From NCBI GenBank assembly GCA_964401995.1, contig CAYOAP010000017.1, positions 1 to 46,174 on the forward strand: a DNA stretch of 46,174 bases, written 5' to 3'. Positions within the stretch are counted from its first letter, which is position 1. Each line of letters begins with the position of its first letter. Origin of the DNA: DATCBF01 sp964401995 (GTDB taxonomy: Bacteria; Actinomycetota; Thermoleophilia; Solirubrobacterales; 70-9). Both the position numbers and the translations under genes were made by a program. Shown piece after piece: positions 6,471 through 14,740 of this stretch. The notes below the pieces were generated by a model. It was not told the DNA's origin and made no database searches. It saw only the letters and a program-made list of their open reading frames with translations.

Positions 6471-8122
6471 CGCCGGCTCACACCGTCCCTCCCAACCCCG
6501 ATCAGAAAGCCTTTCTCGACGGGATCCGGAAACAGGCGAAAGAGAAGAATCTCTACGAGCCGCTTGCGAAGGACGGCAGGTACTACGCCTACCTCTCCAA
6601 GGTCGACCCCGTTCCCGGCAAGAGCGGTTCCGGCCCCCAGAGCTGGGACGTGATGTTCGAGCTGGTCAACCGCAGCCTGTTCGACCTGGCGCTGTTCGAG
6701 CGCTCGGCGACCAGCCGGCGAGCGCCGCAGGTGCCGATCCTGGTCTTCGAAGTCGACGGCGCCGACGAAAAGACCCTGCTGGACACGCTCGGCATCAAGA
6801 AGCCCGATGACGTTGCCGAGGGCTCGTGGTTTGAACTGACCCTCGCAAAGGGAAGCAAGGCAGGAGCGATCGAAGGCACGCTCTTCCCCTCGGACCCACC
6901 CCCAGCCGACAACTACGGCCCGTACTACATCGCCGGCCCGGCCACGCCGCTGTCGATGCCGCAGATCGCGCCGGACGATGCAGGGATGGTCGATTTCCAC
7001 GGCCCGCCCCCGGGCGGCGGCGAAGCGGCCGGCGATAAACGCAAGTGCGCCGCCCTCGCGGACGCCTACGGCGGGGCGCCGGCGGCGAAGCGGGCTCGAC
7101 TCCCCGACCCGGGACCCGGCGCCGCCCCGAACCCGATCCCGCACCCCCCCGTCAACCCGGCCAATCCCGCCCGCCCGGTGCCGCCCGCGGCACAGGTCGA
7201 CCTCGTCGGTGTGATGGACGTCGGCCAGGGCAACTGCAACCTGCTGGTCAAAGACGGGCAGCCGCTCGCCTACTTCGACGTCGGGTTCCCGCCACCCGGC
7301 AAGGGACCGTCGGCGCCGCCGACGGTCCAGAGCGGCGCCCAGAGCCCGCCGTGCGGACCGATCGTCCAGAACTCGACCAACGACCTCTTCGTCGTCCTCT
7401 CCCACTGGGACTGGGACCACTACCAGCTCGGCGCCCAGTGGCCTGCGCTCAAAGCGCTTCAATGGCTGGTCCCCGGCCAGGCCAGGGGGCTGAAAGCAAA
7501 CGAGTTCCTGGTCTCGCTCGGCAACAAAGCCCACGTCTACGCGGCCAATTTCCCGCCCACGTTCCCGATCGCCGAAAACGCGCTCAAATTCACGCTCTAC
7601 CGGTGCAATGCCGCCGGCCTGCCACGGTCGGCGATCATGAACAACAGCGGGCTGGCGATCTCCGCCGAAATCAAGCTGCCGGCGAACAGTGATGACAACC
7701 GCGTGATGATGATGCCGGCCGACGCCAGCTTTCGGTCGATACCGGTGGTGGCGATGCCGGTCACGATGGCGAACATGGCCGGCCTCGTTGCCGTCCACCA
7801 CGGCTCTCGGGCCAACTACGCCGCAGACGATCTGCCGGTGGCGGCGATCGGGCCCGGCCAGGGGCGGCTCATCTATTCCTACGGGATCAAGCCCGACGGC
7901 ACGCACACGCACGGATTCCCGACCCAGGAGGCGATGGGAAAATACGACGCAGCCGGCTGGGGGATGAAACGCTCGACCGCGCAGGGAAACGCGATCACAG
8001 AGGGCGGGCAGCCAACCCCATACCCGCTGCTGCTGCGCGGCAACATGGCAATCGGCGGCGGCCCGCTGGCCGGCGAATACGCGAACACGGCTTTCGGCGC
8101 TTTCGCCGACAGGCTCGATTAG
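6467..8122 (+). CDS. Metallo-beta-lactamase-fold protein, ComEC-C-terminal-like, with variant HxDxDH motif
   Basis: 551 aa, third gene of the accessory operon. Residues 1-~240 are a unique N-terminal region ending in a Pro/Ala-rich linker (~180-240). From ~245 the sequence follows a metallo-beta-lactamase fold: MDVGQGNCNLLVKDGQPL (residues 250-267) and AYFDVG, as in the soluble hydrolase domain of ComEC. The metal motif SHWDWDHY (312-319) reads H-x-D-x-D-H, with Asp315 where the second His of HxHxDH is usual. MMPADAS probably supplies the bridging acid. VAVHHGSRANYA (His444-His445) matches the ComEC-type HHGS. There are no membrane segments, so this is not ComEC itself. A phosphodiesterase or nuclease-like activity is possible but unproven. 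It overlaps the preceding gene by ATGA and is followed by the next after 7 bp. Confidence 0.85.
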   Translation: MTPAHTVPPNPDQKAFLDGIRKQAKEKNLYEPLAKDGRYYAYLSKVDPVPGKSGSGPQSWDVMFELVNRSLFDLALFERSATSRRAPQVPILVFEVDGADEKTLLDTLGIKKPDDVAEGSWFELTLAKGSKAGAIEGTLFPSDPPPADNYGPYYIAGPATPLSMPQIAPDDAGMVDFHGPPPGGGEAAGDKRKCAALADAYGGAPAAKRARLPDPGPGAAPNPIPHPPVNPANPARPVPPAAQVDLVGVMDVGQGNCNLLVKDGQPLAYFDVGFPPPGKGPSAPPTVQSGAQSPPCGPIVQNSTNDLFVVLSHWDWDHYQLGAQWPALKALQWLVPGQARGLKANEFLVSLGNKAHVYAANFPPTFPIAENALKFTLYRCNAAGLPRSAIMNNSGLAISAEIKLPANSDDNRVMMMPADASFRSIPVVAMPVTMANMAGLVAVHHGSRANYAADDLPVAAIGPGQGRLIYSYGIKPDGTHTHGFPTQEAMGKYDAAGWGMKRSTAQGNAITEGGQPTPYPLLLRGNMAIGGGPLAGEYANTAFGAFADRLD

Positions 8123-8129
8123 GCCGGCG

Positions 8130-11100
8130 ATGACCGCAAGCCCGCTGCAGACGCTGGCGGAAGTCGACAACTGGCTCGGCTCGCTGAGCCCCGGCGCCCC
8201 GGTCGGGCTCTCCCCGGACCTGTTCGCGACGGGCCCGGTCCGGGCGGTGCTCGAAATGCTTCCGGCCTCGATCGCGTTGACCAACACAGCCGCAAAGCCG
8301 GCAGACCATTTGCTCGAAGGGACCGCCGAAGTGCTGGGAGAAGCCGACACGGCGGTGGTGCTGACCTTCTCCGAAGCGACGGAGCCCCCCGGCCCACTCT
8401 CCTGCGAGCTAGCGCTGACCCCGCTGAAGCTGGCCTGGCAGCCGCTTCCCACCGTCGACCTCAGCTTCGGCGAGTTCGGCGCCCGGCTAACGGCAAATCC
8501 AGAGCTGGAGGAAATCGTCAGCGTCGATCTCGATGCGACAGTGGCGGCGGGGGAGAAGCTCGGCCTGCCGGTCGAAATCTCGGTGCCGTCCTTCGAGGGC
8601 GAGTGGCTCCTCCGCGGCAGCTTCGATCCCGGCATCACGCCCGATGCGAGCGGGCTGGTGGCGCTCGCCGGCGGCAGCGACGCGGTGAAAGAGGTGGTGC
8701 AGAAGATCGCCGCCGAACTCGAACATTTTGAACTCACCGAGATCGAGGCAGCCTTCGACACCACCACCGCCAGCTGCTCGCTGATCGGGCTCTCGATCGC
8801 CTACCAGAAACCCTGGAAGTTCCTCGAACATTTCGAACTCGACGAAGTCCGGCTCGACTGCACCATCCTCGATCCGTTCGGGCACTCGCCAGCGCCGGAA
8901 GCCCAGCTCAGCGCCAAAATCACGATCGACGACACCCCCTTCGACGTCGGCGGCAGCTACCCCGACATGGCCGTCTTCGCGCAGCTGGACCCGGACGGCA
9001 AGCTCGACGTCGGAGCGGCCTTCGCCTTCCTCCAGATCTCCCCCCCGGCGGGCTTCCCCCAAATCGAGATCTCCCTGCTCTCCTTCGTCTTCTACATCAA
9101 GAGCCGCGCCTTCGAATTCCAGCTCGGAATCGACAAGCCCTTCAAGGTCCTGGGCAAAGTGGAGGTGGACAGCTTCCACTTCGCCCTGCGGGTCGCCGAC
9201 GAAGCCGGAAAGGGCTTCGAGCCGTCGGGAAACATCTACTGCCAGCTGACGATCGGCTCGACGATCGTCGCGCTCGGCGGCACCTACAGCGAGCAAGGCA
9301 TCGCGCTCGAAGGGGCGACACGGCATCTCAAGCTCAAAGAACTCGTCGACCACCTCAAGGAATTCGGCATCGACTCGGTCCCGCGGCCGATCGAAGAACT
9401 CGAACTCGAGACCGCGCACGCCGGCTTCGACACCGCGGCCGGGACCTTCAAATTCACCTGCGAAGGGAAGACAACTGTGGCGGGGGTCGAGGTCGACTTC
9501 ATCCCCAACATCGAAATCACCCACCACACCGACGGCAGCGCCAACCCCTACTCCGCCAAATTCGGCGGCTGGCTCTCGCTCCTCCCCGAGGGCGGCGAGC
9601 GGCTGGACTTCGAAGTCGAATTCAGCGAGAACGACAGCGACAAGCGAATCTTTGCCGGCTACTGGGACCCGAGCGGCAAGGGGCTCGGGCTCGACTCCCT
9701 GGCGGCCGCGCTCGGCTTCCAGCATCCGGAGCTGCCGAAGGCGCTGCAGCTAGAGCTCGACGACATCTCCCTCCTCTACGACTTCACCAAAGACAAGGAG
9801 TGGCTCGCGATCGGCGCCAGCACCACGGAGTACGGTCGCGCCGCCCTCGTCGGCCTGCCGTCCGGCGGCAAGTGGCGGTTCTTCTTCGTCTTCGCGGCGA
9901 GCGGCGGCTTCAGCCTCTCCAACCTGCCGCTGGTCGGCAAAAAGCTGAGCGAGGTCGAGGAGCTCTCGATCGCCGACCTGGCGGGGATCGTCGCCGGCGA
10001 AGCGATCGACCAGAAGACGGCTGAAGAAGTCAACACGGCAATCGAACGGCTGAACGAAAAGCTGAGCAAGGTGCCCGGCAAGTCGCTGCCGCTGCTGCCC
10101 AAGCAGGGGGGCGGCGAGCTCAACATCACCGCGACGCTGCGGGCAGGGAAGGAAGAAACGCAGCTCGACCTGGCGCTTGGCGGCACGGCGGCGAGTGCTC
10201 TTGCCGAAGCGGCCAGCGCGCCAAGCGGCGGCGGCGAACCGGGCTCGACCACCTGGGTCGACGTTCAGAAGAGCTTCGGCCCGGTCTCGATCCAGCGGTT
10301 CGGCGCGATGTATCAGTCGCAGGGCGAAACGCTCTGGTTCGAGCTCGACGCCGAGCTCGCCTTCGGGCCGCTGACGCTCGGCCTCGAGGGGCTCGGCGTC
10401 GGCTCGCCGCTGAAGGACTTCTCGCCCTCCTTCGACCTGCGCGGCCTCGCCGTCGCCTACGACGCGCCGCCGCTGGAGATCGCCGGCGGCCTGGTCAACC
10501 TGGCGCCGCCGGGCGCCTCCTACATCGAATTCGAGGGGGGCATCGTCGTCGGCACGCCCGAGTTCAAGCTGCAGGCCTTCGGCTACTACGGCGACAAAGC
10601 CGGGTTCTCCTCGATGTTCCTCTTCGGCGACCTCGAAGACCCGCTCGGCGGCCCGCCGGCCTTCTTCGTCACCGGCCTGGCACTCGGCTTTGGCTACAAC
10701 TCGGCGCTGCGTGTGCCGACGATCGACGAAGTCGGCGAATTCCCGCTGGTCGCGACCCTGCCGAACTCGACCGCCGCCGAGCACAACGTCTTCCCCAACA
10801 AGAACCCGACCCCGGTCGAAGTGCTCGACTACATGCGGACGGCGAAGAAGACCGCGCCGGCCTGGGTCGAACCGAGCGCCGGCTCGCTCTGGTTCGCCGC
10901 CGGCGTCACCTTCACCAGCTTCGAGCTCGTCAGCGGCCAGGCGCTGGTCCTGGTCGAGACCGGCGCGGAGCTGACGATCGCCCTGCTCGGCACCGCCGCC
11001 ACCCAGTTCCCCCAGGACGCGGGGTCAGGCTCGGTCTATGCCCGGGTCGAACTCGACATCCTCGTCCGCCTCGCCCCCGCCGAAGGGGTCTTCTCCGCCC

Positions 11101-12470
11101 AGGCGCAGCTCGCCAAGAGCTCCTTCCTGCTCGACCCGGCCTGTGTGCTGACCGGCGGCTTCGCCTTCTTCGTCTGGTTCGGCGACAACCCCCACGCCGG
11201 CGACTTCGTCCTCACTCTCGGCGGCTACAACCCGGCCTTCGTCCCTCCCCCCCACTACCCGACCGTCCCGGAGGTCGGCTTCAACTGGGCGGTCGACGGC
11301 TCGATCACGCTCAGCGGCGGCGTCTACCTGGCGATCACGCCATCGGTGCTGATGGCCGGCGCCCGCCTCAACGCCACTTACCACAGCGGCAACCTCAATG
11401 CCTGGTTCGACGCCCACGCCGACGTGCTGATCCGCTGGAAGCCGTTCTGGGTGCAGGCCGACATCGGCATCACCGTCGGCGCCTCCTACAAGATCGACAT
11501 CCTCGGCCTCTCCTGGACGCCTTCGGTCGAACTCGGCTGCGAACTCGAAATCCACGGCCCGCCGACCGGCGGCAAGGTACACGTCGACTGGTACATCATC
11601 GGCTTCACCGTCCACTTCGGCTCCGACGGGAACGGACCGGAACCGCTCAAAGAGTGGAGCGAATTCGAGGCGCTGCTGCCCAACGCGGCGCCCCCCGGCG
11701 CGAAGGCCGCCAACGTGCTCTCGTTGAAGCCGAGCGCCGGCCTGGTGCCGCCGCTGGGCAACGCTCCGGGCGCCGCCGGCGAACCTGCTGCCGGGCCGTG
11801 GCCGGTGCGCGGCAGCCAGTTCGCCTTCGAGGCGACCACGCCGGTGCCGGTGACGACCGGCGCCGTCGGCGCCGCGAAGTCGCTCTCTGGCGGCGGCGAA
11901 TTCAACGTCCACCCGCTTGACAAGACCAAAGTCACCTCCAACTTCAGCCTCACAATCGCCCCGATCGACGAACCCACCAAGGACTGCAGCGACGCCTTTG
12001 AGGTGGAATCGCTCTCGCGCGACCTGCCCGCCTCGCTCTGGGGGTCCCCGCCGGAGAGCGATGACAAGCCTCAGACCCCTGCCGCCGGGGAACAGCTGGT
12101 GCCGGGGCAGCTGGTCGGCGCCTCGCTGCGGGTGGCGCCCCCGACCCTCGGCGCCAGCGCCGGGCCGATCGAAGTCGCCACCAGCCTCGCCCACCTCCCG
12201 CTCGAACTGGACGGGGCGCAGCTGCCCCTGAGCGCGGGGGCGGTGCCGCACGGCGACGTGCCCGCGGCCGGCAGCGGCGAAGGCACCGTCGCCAGGATCG
12301 CCTCCGAAACGGAAGGGATCGCCACCGAGCAGGCGGGCAAGAGCCGCACCGCGACCTATGAGGCGCTGCGCGAAGCGGGCCTGGCAGTGGGCGCCGGCAA
12401 CGACCCGATGACCGAATTCCGCAAGGCTTCTGCCAGCGCCTTCGCGGCCGAGCCACTGCTGGTCGCATGA
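8130..12470 (+). CDS. Very large DUF6603-like protein; accessory operon
   Basis: 1446 aa; no signal peptide, no membrane helices. The body is a long series of beta-strands with alternating hydrophobic and acidic residues (LELDDISLLYDF, LTLGLEGLGVGSP, FKLQAFGYYGD). This suggests an extended beta-structure built from repeated sheets. The central stretch GGPPAFFVTGLALGFGYN followed by LRVPTIDEVGEFPLV (about residues 840-880) is what I recognise as the hallmark of DUF6603, a domain of unknown function in very large bacterial and fungal proteins. The assignment is from memory of the pattern. The last ~250 residues are Pro/Ala/Gly-rich and lower in complexity. GAA and AAA codons are frequent here compared with flanking core genes, which prefer GAG and AAG. 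The stop overlaps the next start (ATGA). Role unknown; a scaffold or shell-like protein is only an inference. Confidence 0.82.
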   Translation: MTASPLQTLAEVDNWLGSLSPGAPVGLSPDLFATGPVRAVLEMLPASIALTNTAAKPADHLLEGTAEVLGEADTAVVLTFSEATEPPGPLSCELALTPLKLAWQPLPTVDLSFGEFGARLTANPELEEIVSVDLDATVAAGEKLGLPVEISVPSFEGEWLLRGSFDPGITPDASGLVALAGGSDAVKEVVQKIAAELEHFELTEIEAAFDTTTASCSLIGLSIAYQKPWKFLEHFELDEVRLDCTILDPFGHSPAPEAQLSAKITIDDTPFDVGGSYPDMAVFAQLDPDGKLDVGAAFAFLQISPPAGFPQIEISLLSFVFYIKSRAFEFQLGIDKPFKVLGKVEVDSFHFALRVADEAGKGFEPSGNIYCQLTIGSTIVALGGTYSEQGIALEGATRHLKLKELVDHLKEFGIDSVPRPIEELELETAHAGFDTAAGTFKFTCEGKTTVAGVEVDFIPNIEITHHTDGSANPYSAKFGGWLSLLPEGGERLDFEVEFSENDSDKRIFAGYWDPSGKGLGLDSLAAALGFQHPELPKALQLELDDISLLYDFTKDKEWLAIGASTTEYGRAALVGLPSGGKWRFFFVFAASGGFSLSNLPLVGKKLSEVEELSIADLAGIVAGEAIDQKTAEEVNTAIERLNEKLSKVPGKSLPLLPKQGGGELNITATLRAGKEETQLDLALGGTAASALAEAASAPSGGGEPGSTTWVDVQKSFGPVSIQRFGAMYQSQGETLWFELDAELAFGPLTLGLEGLGVGSPLKDFSPSFDLRGLAVAYDAPPLEIAGGLVNLAPPGASYIEFEGGIVVGTPEFKLQAFGYYGDKAGFSSMFLFGDLEDPLGGPPAFFVTGLALGFGYNSALRVPTIDEVGEFPLVATLPNSTAAEHNVFPNKNPTPVEVLDYMRTAKKTAPAWVEPSAGSLWFAAGVTFTSFELVSGQALVLVETGAELTIALLGTAATQFPQDAGSGSVYARVELDILVRLAPAEGVFSAQAQLAKSSFLLDPACVLTGGFAFFVWFGDNPHAGDFVLTLGGYNPAFVPPPHYPTVPEVGFNWAVDGSITLSGGVYLAITPSVLMAGARLNATYHSGNLNAWFDAHADVLIRWKPFWVQADIGITVGASYKIDILGLSWTPSVELGCELEIHGPPTGGKVHVDWYIIGFTVHFGSDGNGPEPLKEWSEFEALLPNAAPPGAKAANVLSLKPSAGLVPPLGNAPGAAGEPAAGPWPVRGSQFAFEATTPVPVTTGAVGAAKSLSGGGEFNVHPLDKTKVTSNFSLTIAPIDEPTKDCSDAFEVESLSRDLPASLWGSPPESDDKPQTPAAGEQLVPGQLVGASLRVAPPTLGASAGPIEVATSLAHLPLELDGAQLPLSAGAVPHGDVPAAGSGEGTVARIASETEGIATEQAGKSRTATYEALREAGLAVGAGNDPMTEFRKASASAFAAEPLLVA

Positions 12471-14740
12471 GTGGCGACGGCCCCAAGACCCGCCTGCCGG
12501 AGCTGGCCTTTGCCCGCAGCGCGGCGACGCCGGGGCAGGGGAAGATCCAGTTCTACGACGGCCACTTCCCGGCACTGACCTCGGGCGCCTACAAGATCAC
12601 CGCCAAGCAGTCGGTGGCCCTGGACTCGGCGCCTCCCTACGAAGCGACCCGCGAATTCGAGATCGCCGGACCCCGCTTCACGCTCGACGCAGCCGTCGCC
12701 GAGACGGCGTTCCCGCCCGATCGCGGCAACGGCGAATACGACGAAGAACTCCCCTTCGTCGTCCTCTCCGACCCCAGCCTGCCCTGGGAGCGCAGCATCG
12801 TCCCCGGCGGCCTGGCCCCGACCCCCGCAAAGCCCACCCCGTGGCTGGCGCTGGCGGTCTTCGCCGAAGGCGAGATCGAACTACAGCCGGGAACCGGCAG
12901 CCCGCTGGCGACGATCAGCGTCAGGGACCTGCTCAGCTCCGACGACGAAATCCTCGGCCCCCAGATCGACAAGGCCACGCTCTCCGAAGCAGAGTTGGAA
13001 TCCGCCTGCAAGGCGATCACCGTCCCCGGCCCGAACTTCGCCGCGGCGATGCCGAACCTGGAAGATCTGGCCAGCCTGGCCCACTGCCGCGCCGTCAACA
13101 CCGACGGCGAGGAAGCACTGCTCTCGGTCCTGCTCGCCAACCGCCTGCCGAAAGCAGCGGGGAAGCCGCTGCGCTTCCACGCCCACCTGGTCTCGCTGGA
13201 GGGCTTCCACGACTACCTTGGCCCGAGCGGCAAGCCGCTGCCGGCGAAAGTCCGCCTGGCTTCGCTGCTGGCCTGGAGCTTCGTCTCCCAGCCGAAAGCC
13301 GCTGTCGACTTCAAAGCGCTGATCGAAGGCCTGATCGCGCACCAGCAGCCGACCGCGGCGCTGAGGCTGACGCCGGCCGCCAGCAAGCAGCTGCCGGAAC
13401 CCGCCGCCGCCCGGATCGCCGACGGCTACGCGCCGCTGCCGCTGGCGATCGGCGCCGGCGAAAAGAGCTTCGCCTGGTATCGGGGGCCTTTCTCGCCGGT
13501 CGTACCCCAGCCCCTCCCCGAGGTCGGCGAGCCGGCAGTTGGGGTGAGCGAAGCGGGCAGCGCCGACGCGCTGGCGATCTACCTCGCCGAGCAGGGCCTC
13601 TTCGACCTCAGCTACGCGGCCGCCTGGAACATGGGCCGCCAGCTGGCCCTCGCCGACGCCAAGTTCACCCAGGCGATGGCGCGCCTGCGGCGCCAGGCAA
13701 GGAGCGAACTCGGACAGCTGGCCCAGCGGATGTCGGCGCCGCACCTGGCGGGTGTCGAGCCGGCAGGGCTGCTCGCCCGCGACGCCGCCCGCAGCCGCTT
13801 CGCCGAGCAGGTCGCCGGCGGGCTGGCTTCGCGCTGGACCGAAGCACTCGCCGGCGCCCGCAGCGGCGCCGCAGCGCCGGCGTCCGCCGTGCGCCAGGAG
13901 CGTCCACGGCGGCGCGCCACCGTGGCGCCCCGCGAGGCGCTGGCGCAGCCGGCGGCGGCCGCGGCGCTCGGTGACGCGCTGGAAGCTCTGCTGCAGCCGG
14001 TCGGCGCCTGGCTCGCCAAGCTCTCGCTGCTGGGCTCGGTGCCCTTCTCGCATCTGGTGCCGAGCGCCAGCATGCTGCCGCCGGAGTCGATCAGGTTCTT
14101 CTACGTCGACCGCGACTGGATCGCTGCGCTGCTGGCCGGGGCGACGAGCATCGGCGTCGAGGGCACGGCCGATGTCGCCATCCTCGCCTCCCTGCGTCCG
14201 CGCCTGGCGAAGATCGTCGCCGAAAAAGGCGGCCTCGGGCTGGAAGGCGCACCCAGCGCGAGCGGGGTGCTGATCCGCTCCCAGCTCGTCTCGGCCTGGC
14301 CCTCGCTGGTGGTCCAGGGGAGCAGCACCGCGACAGGGGAAGGCACAACGGTGCCGCTGGAAAACCTCCGCGACGACCGCCCCGGGCCTGCCGTGAGGCT
14401 CTGCATCTTCAAGGGAGTGCCCGAACAGGTGACGCTGGCCGAGCCCTACCGCAGCCTGCGCTTCGGCGTCCAGGACAACAAGATCGCGCCCCGCTACGTC
14501 TCGGCCACCGGCCCGATCGGCGCCAAGATCCCAGGCAAGGGAGAAGTCGAACCGAAGATCCGGCCGCCGGCGGCCGGATCGACCGGAGGCGTGCTGGAAA
14601 TAGCGCCGCTGGTGACGAAGCTGGCCGAAGCCACCGGGGTCCCCGCGGCCGAATTCAAAGCCGGCGACATGGCGATCCAGATGGTCTCGGCGCCGGAGCT
14701 GCAGGCGTTCCCCTGGCCCGCTGCAAAAGGGGCGCAGTGA
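12467..14740 (+). CDS. Large cytoplasmic protein of unknown function; accessory operon
   Basis: 757 aa, no signal peptide or membrane segment. The N-terminal ~200 residues look beta-rich and contain FYDGHFPALTSGAYKIT, FEIAGPRFTLD and PFVVLSDPSLPWER. I recall similar strings from unnamed large bacterial proteins but cannot give a family name. Residues ~360-470 are helical: AIYLAEQGLFDLSYAAAWNM, then GRQLALADAKFTQAMARLRRQ and ELGQLAQRMSA. An Ala/Arg-rich linker (~460-490: SGAAAPASAVRQERPRRRAT) separates this from a final alpha/beta part ending in SAPELQAFPWPAAKGAQ. Its start overlaps the stop of the DUF6603-like gene (ATGA) and its stop overlaps the next gene's GTG. Such tight coupling suggests fixed stoichiometry with those partners. 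No catalytic motif is visible. Confidence 0.8.
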   Translation: MSGDGPKTRLPELAFARSAATPGQGKIQFYDGHFPALTSGAYKITAKQSVALDSAPPYEATREFEIAGPRFTLDAAVAETAFPPDRGNGEYDEELPFVVLSDPSLPWERSIVPGGLAPTPAKPTPWLALAVFAEGEIELQPGTGSPLATISVRDLLSSDDEILGPQIDKATLSEAELESACKAITVPGPNFAAAMPNLEDLASLAHCRAVNTDGEEALLSVLLANRLPKAAGKPLRFHAHLVSLEGFHDYLGPSGKPLPAKVRLASLLAWSFVSQPKAAVDFKALIEGLIAHQQPTAALRLTPAASKQLPEPAAARIADGYAPLPLAIGAGEKSFAWYRGPFSPVVPQPLPEVGEPAVGVSEAGSADALAIYLAEQGLFDLSYAAAWNMGRQLALADAKFTQAMARLRRQARSELGQLAQRMSAPHLAGVEPAGLLARDAARSRFAEQVAGGLASRWTEALAGARSGAAAPASAVRQERPRRRATVAPREALAQPAAAAALGDALEALLQPVGAWLAKLSLLGSVPFSHLVPSASMLPPESIRFFYVDRDWIAALLAGATSIGVEGTADVAILASLRPRLAKIVAEKGGLGLEGAPSASGVLIRSQLVSAWPSLVVQGSSTATGEGTTVPLENLRDDRPGPAVRLCIFKGVPEQVTLAEPYRSLRFGVQDNKIAPRYVSATGPIGAKIPGKGEVEPKIRPPAAGSTGGVLEIAPLVTKLAEATGVPAAEFKAGDMAIQMVSAPELQAFPWPAAKGAQ

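Noticed and set aside
6467..8122. ComEC competence protein
   Set aside because: Only the soluble hydrolase-like domain is similar; membrane channel segments and the OB-fold part are missing.
5369..8767. Open frame of 1132 codons on the minus strand
   Set aside because: It lies antisense to three well-supported plus-strand genes, has low-complexity Ser/Pro/Arg composition typical of high-GC shadow frames, and no ribosome site.
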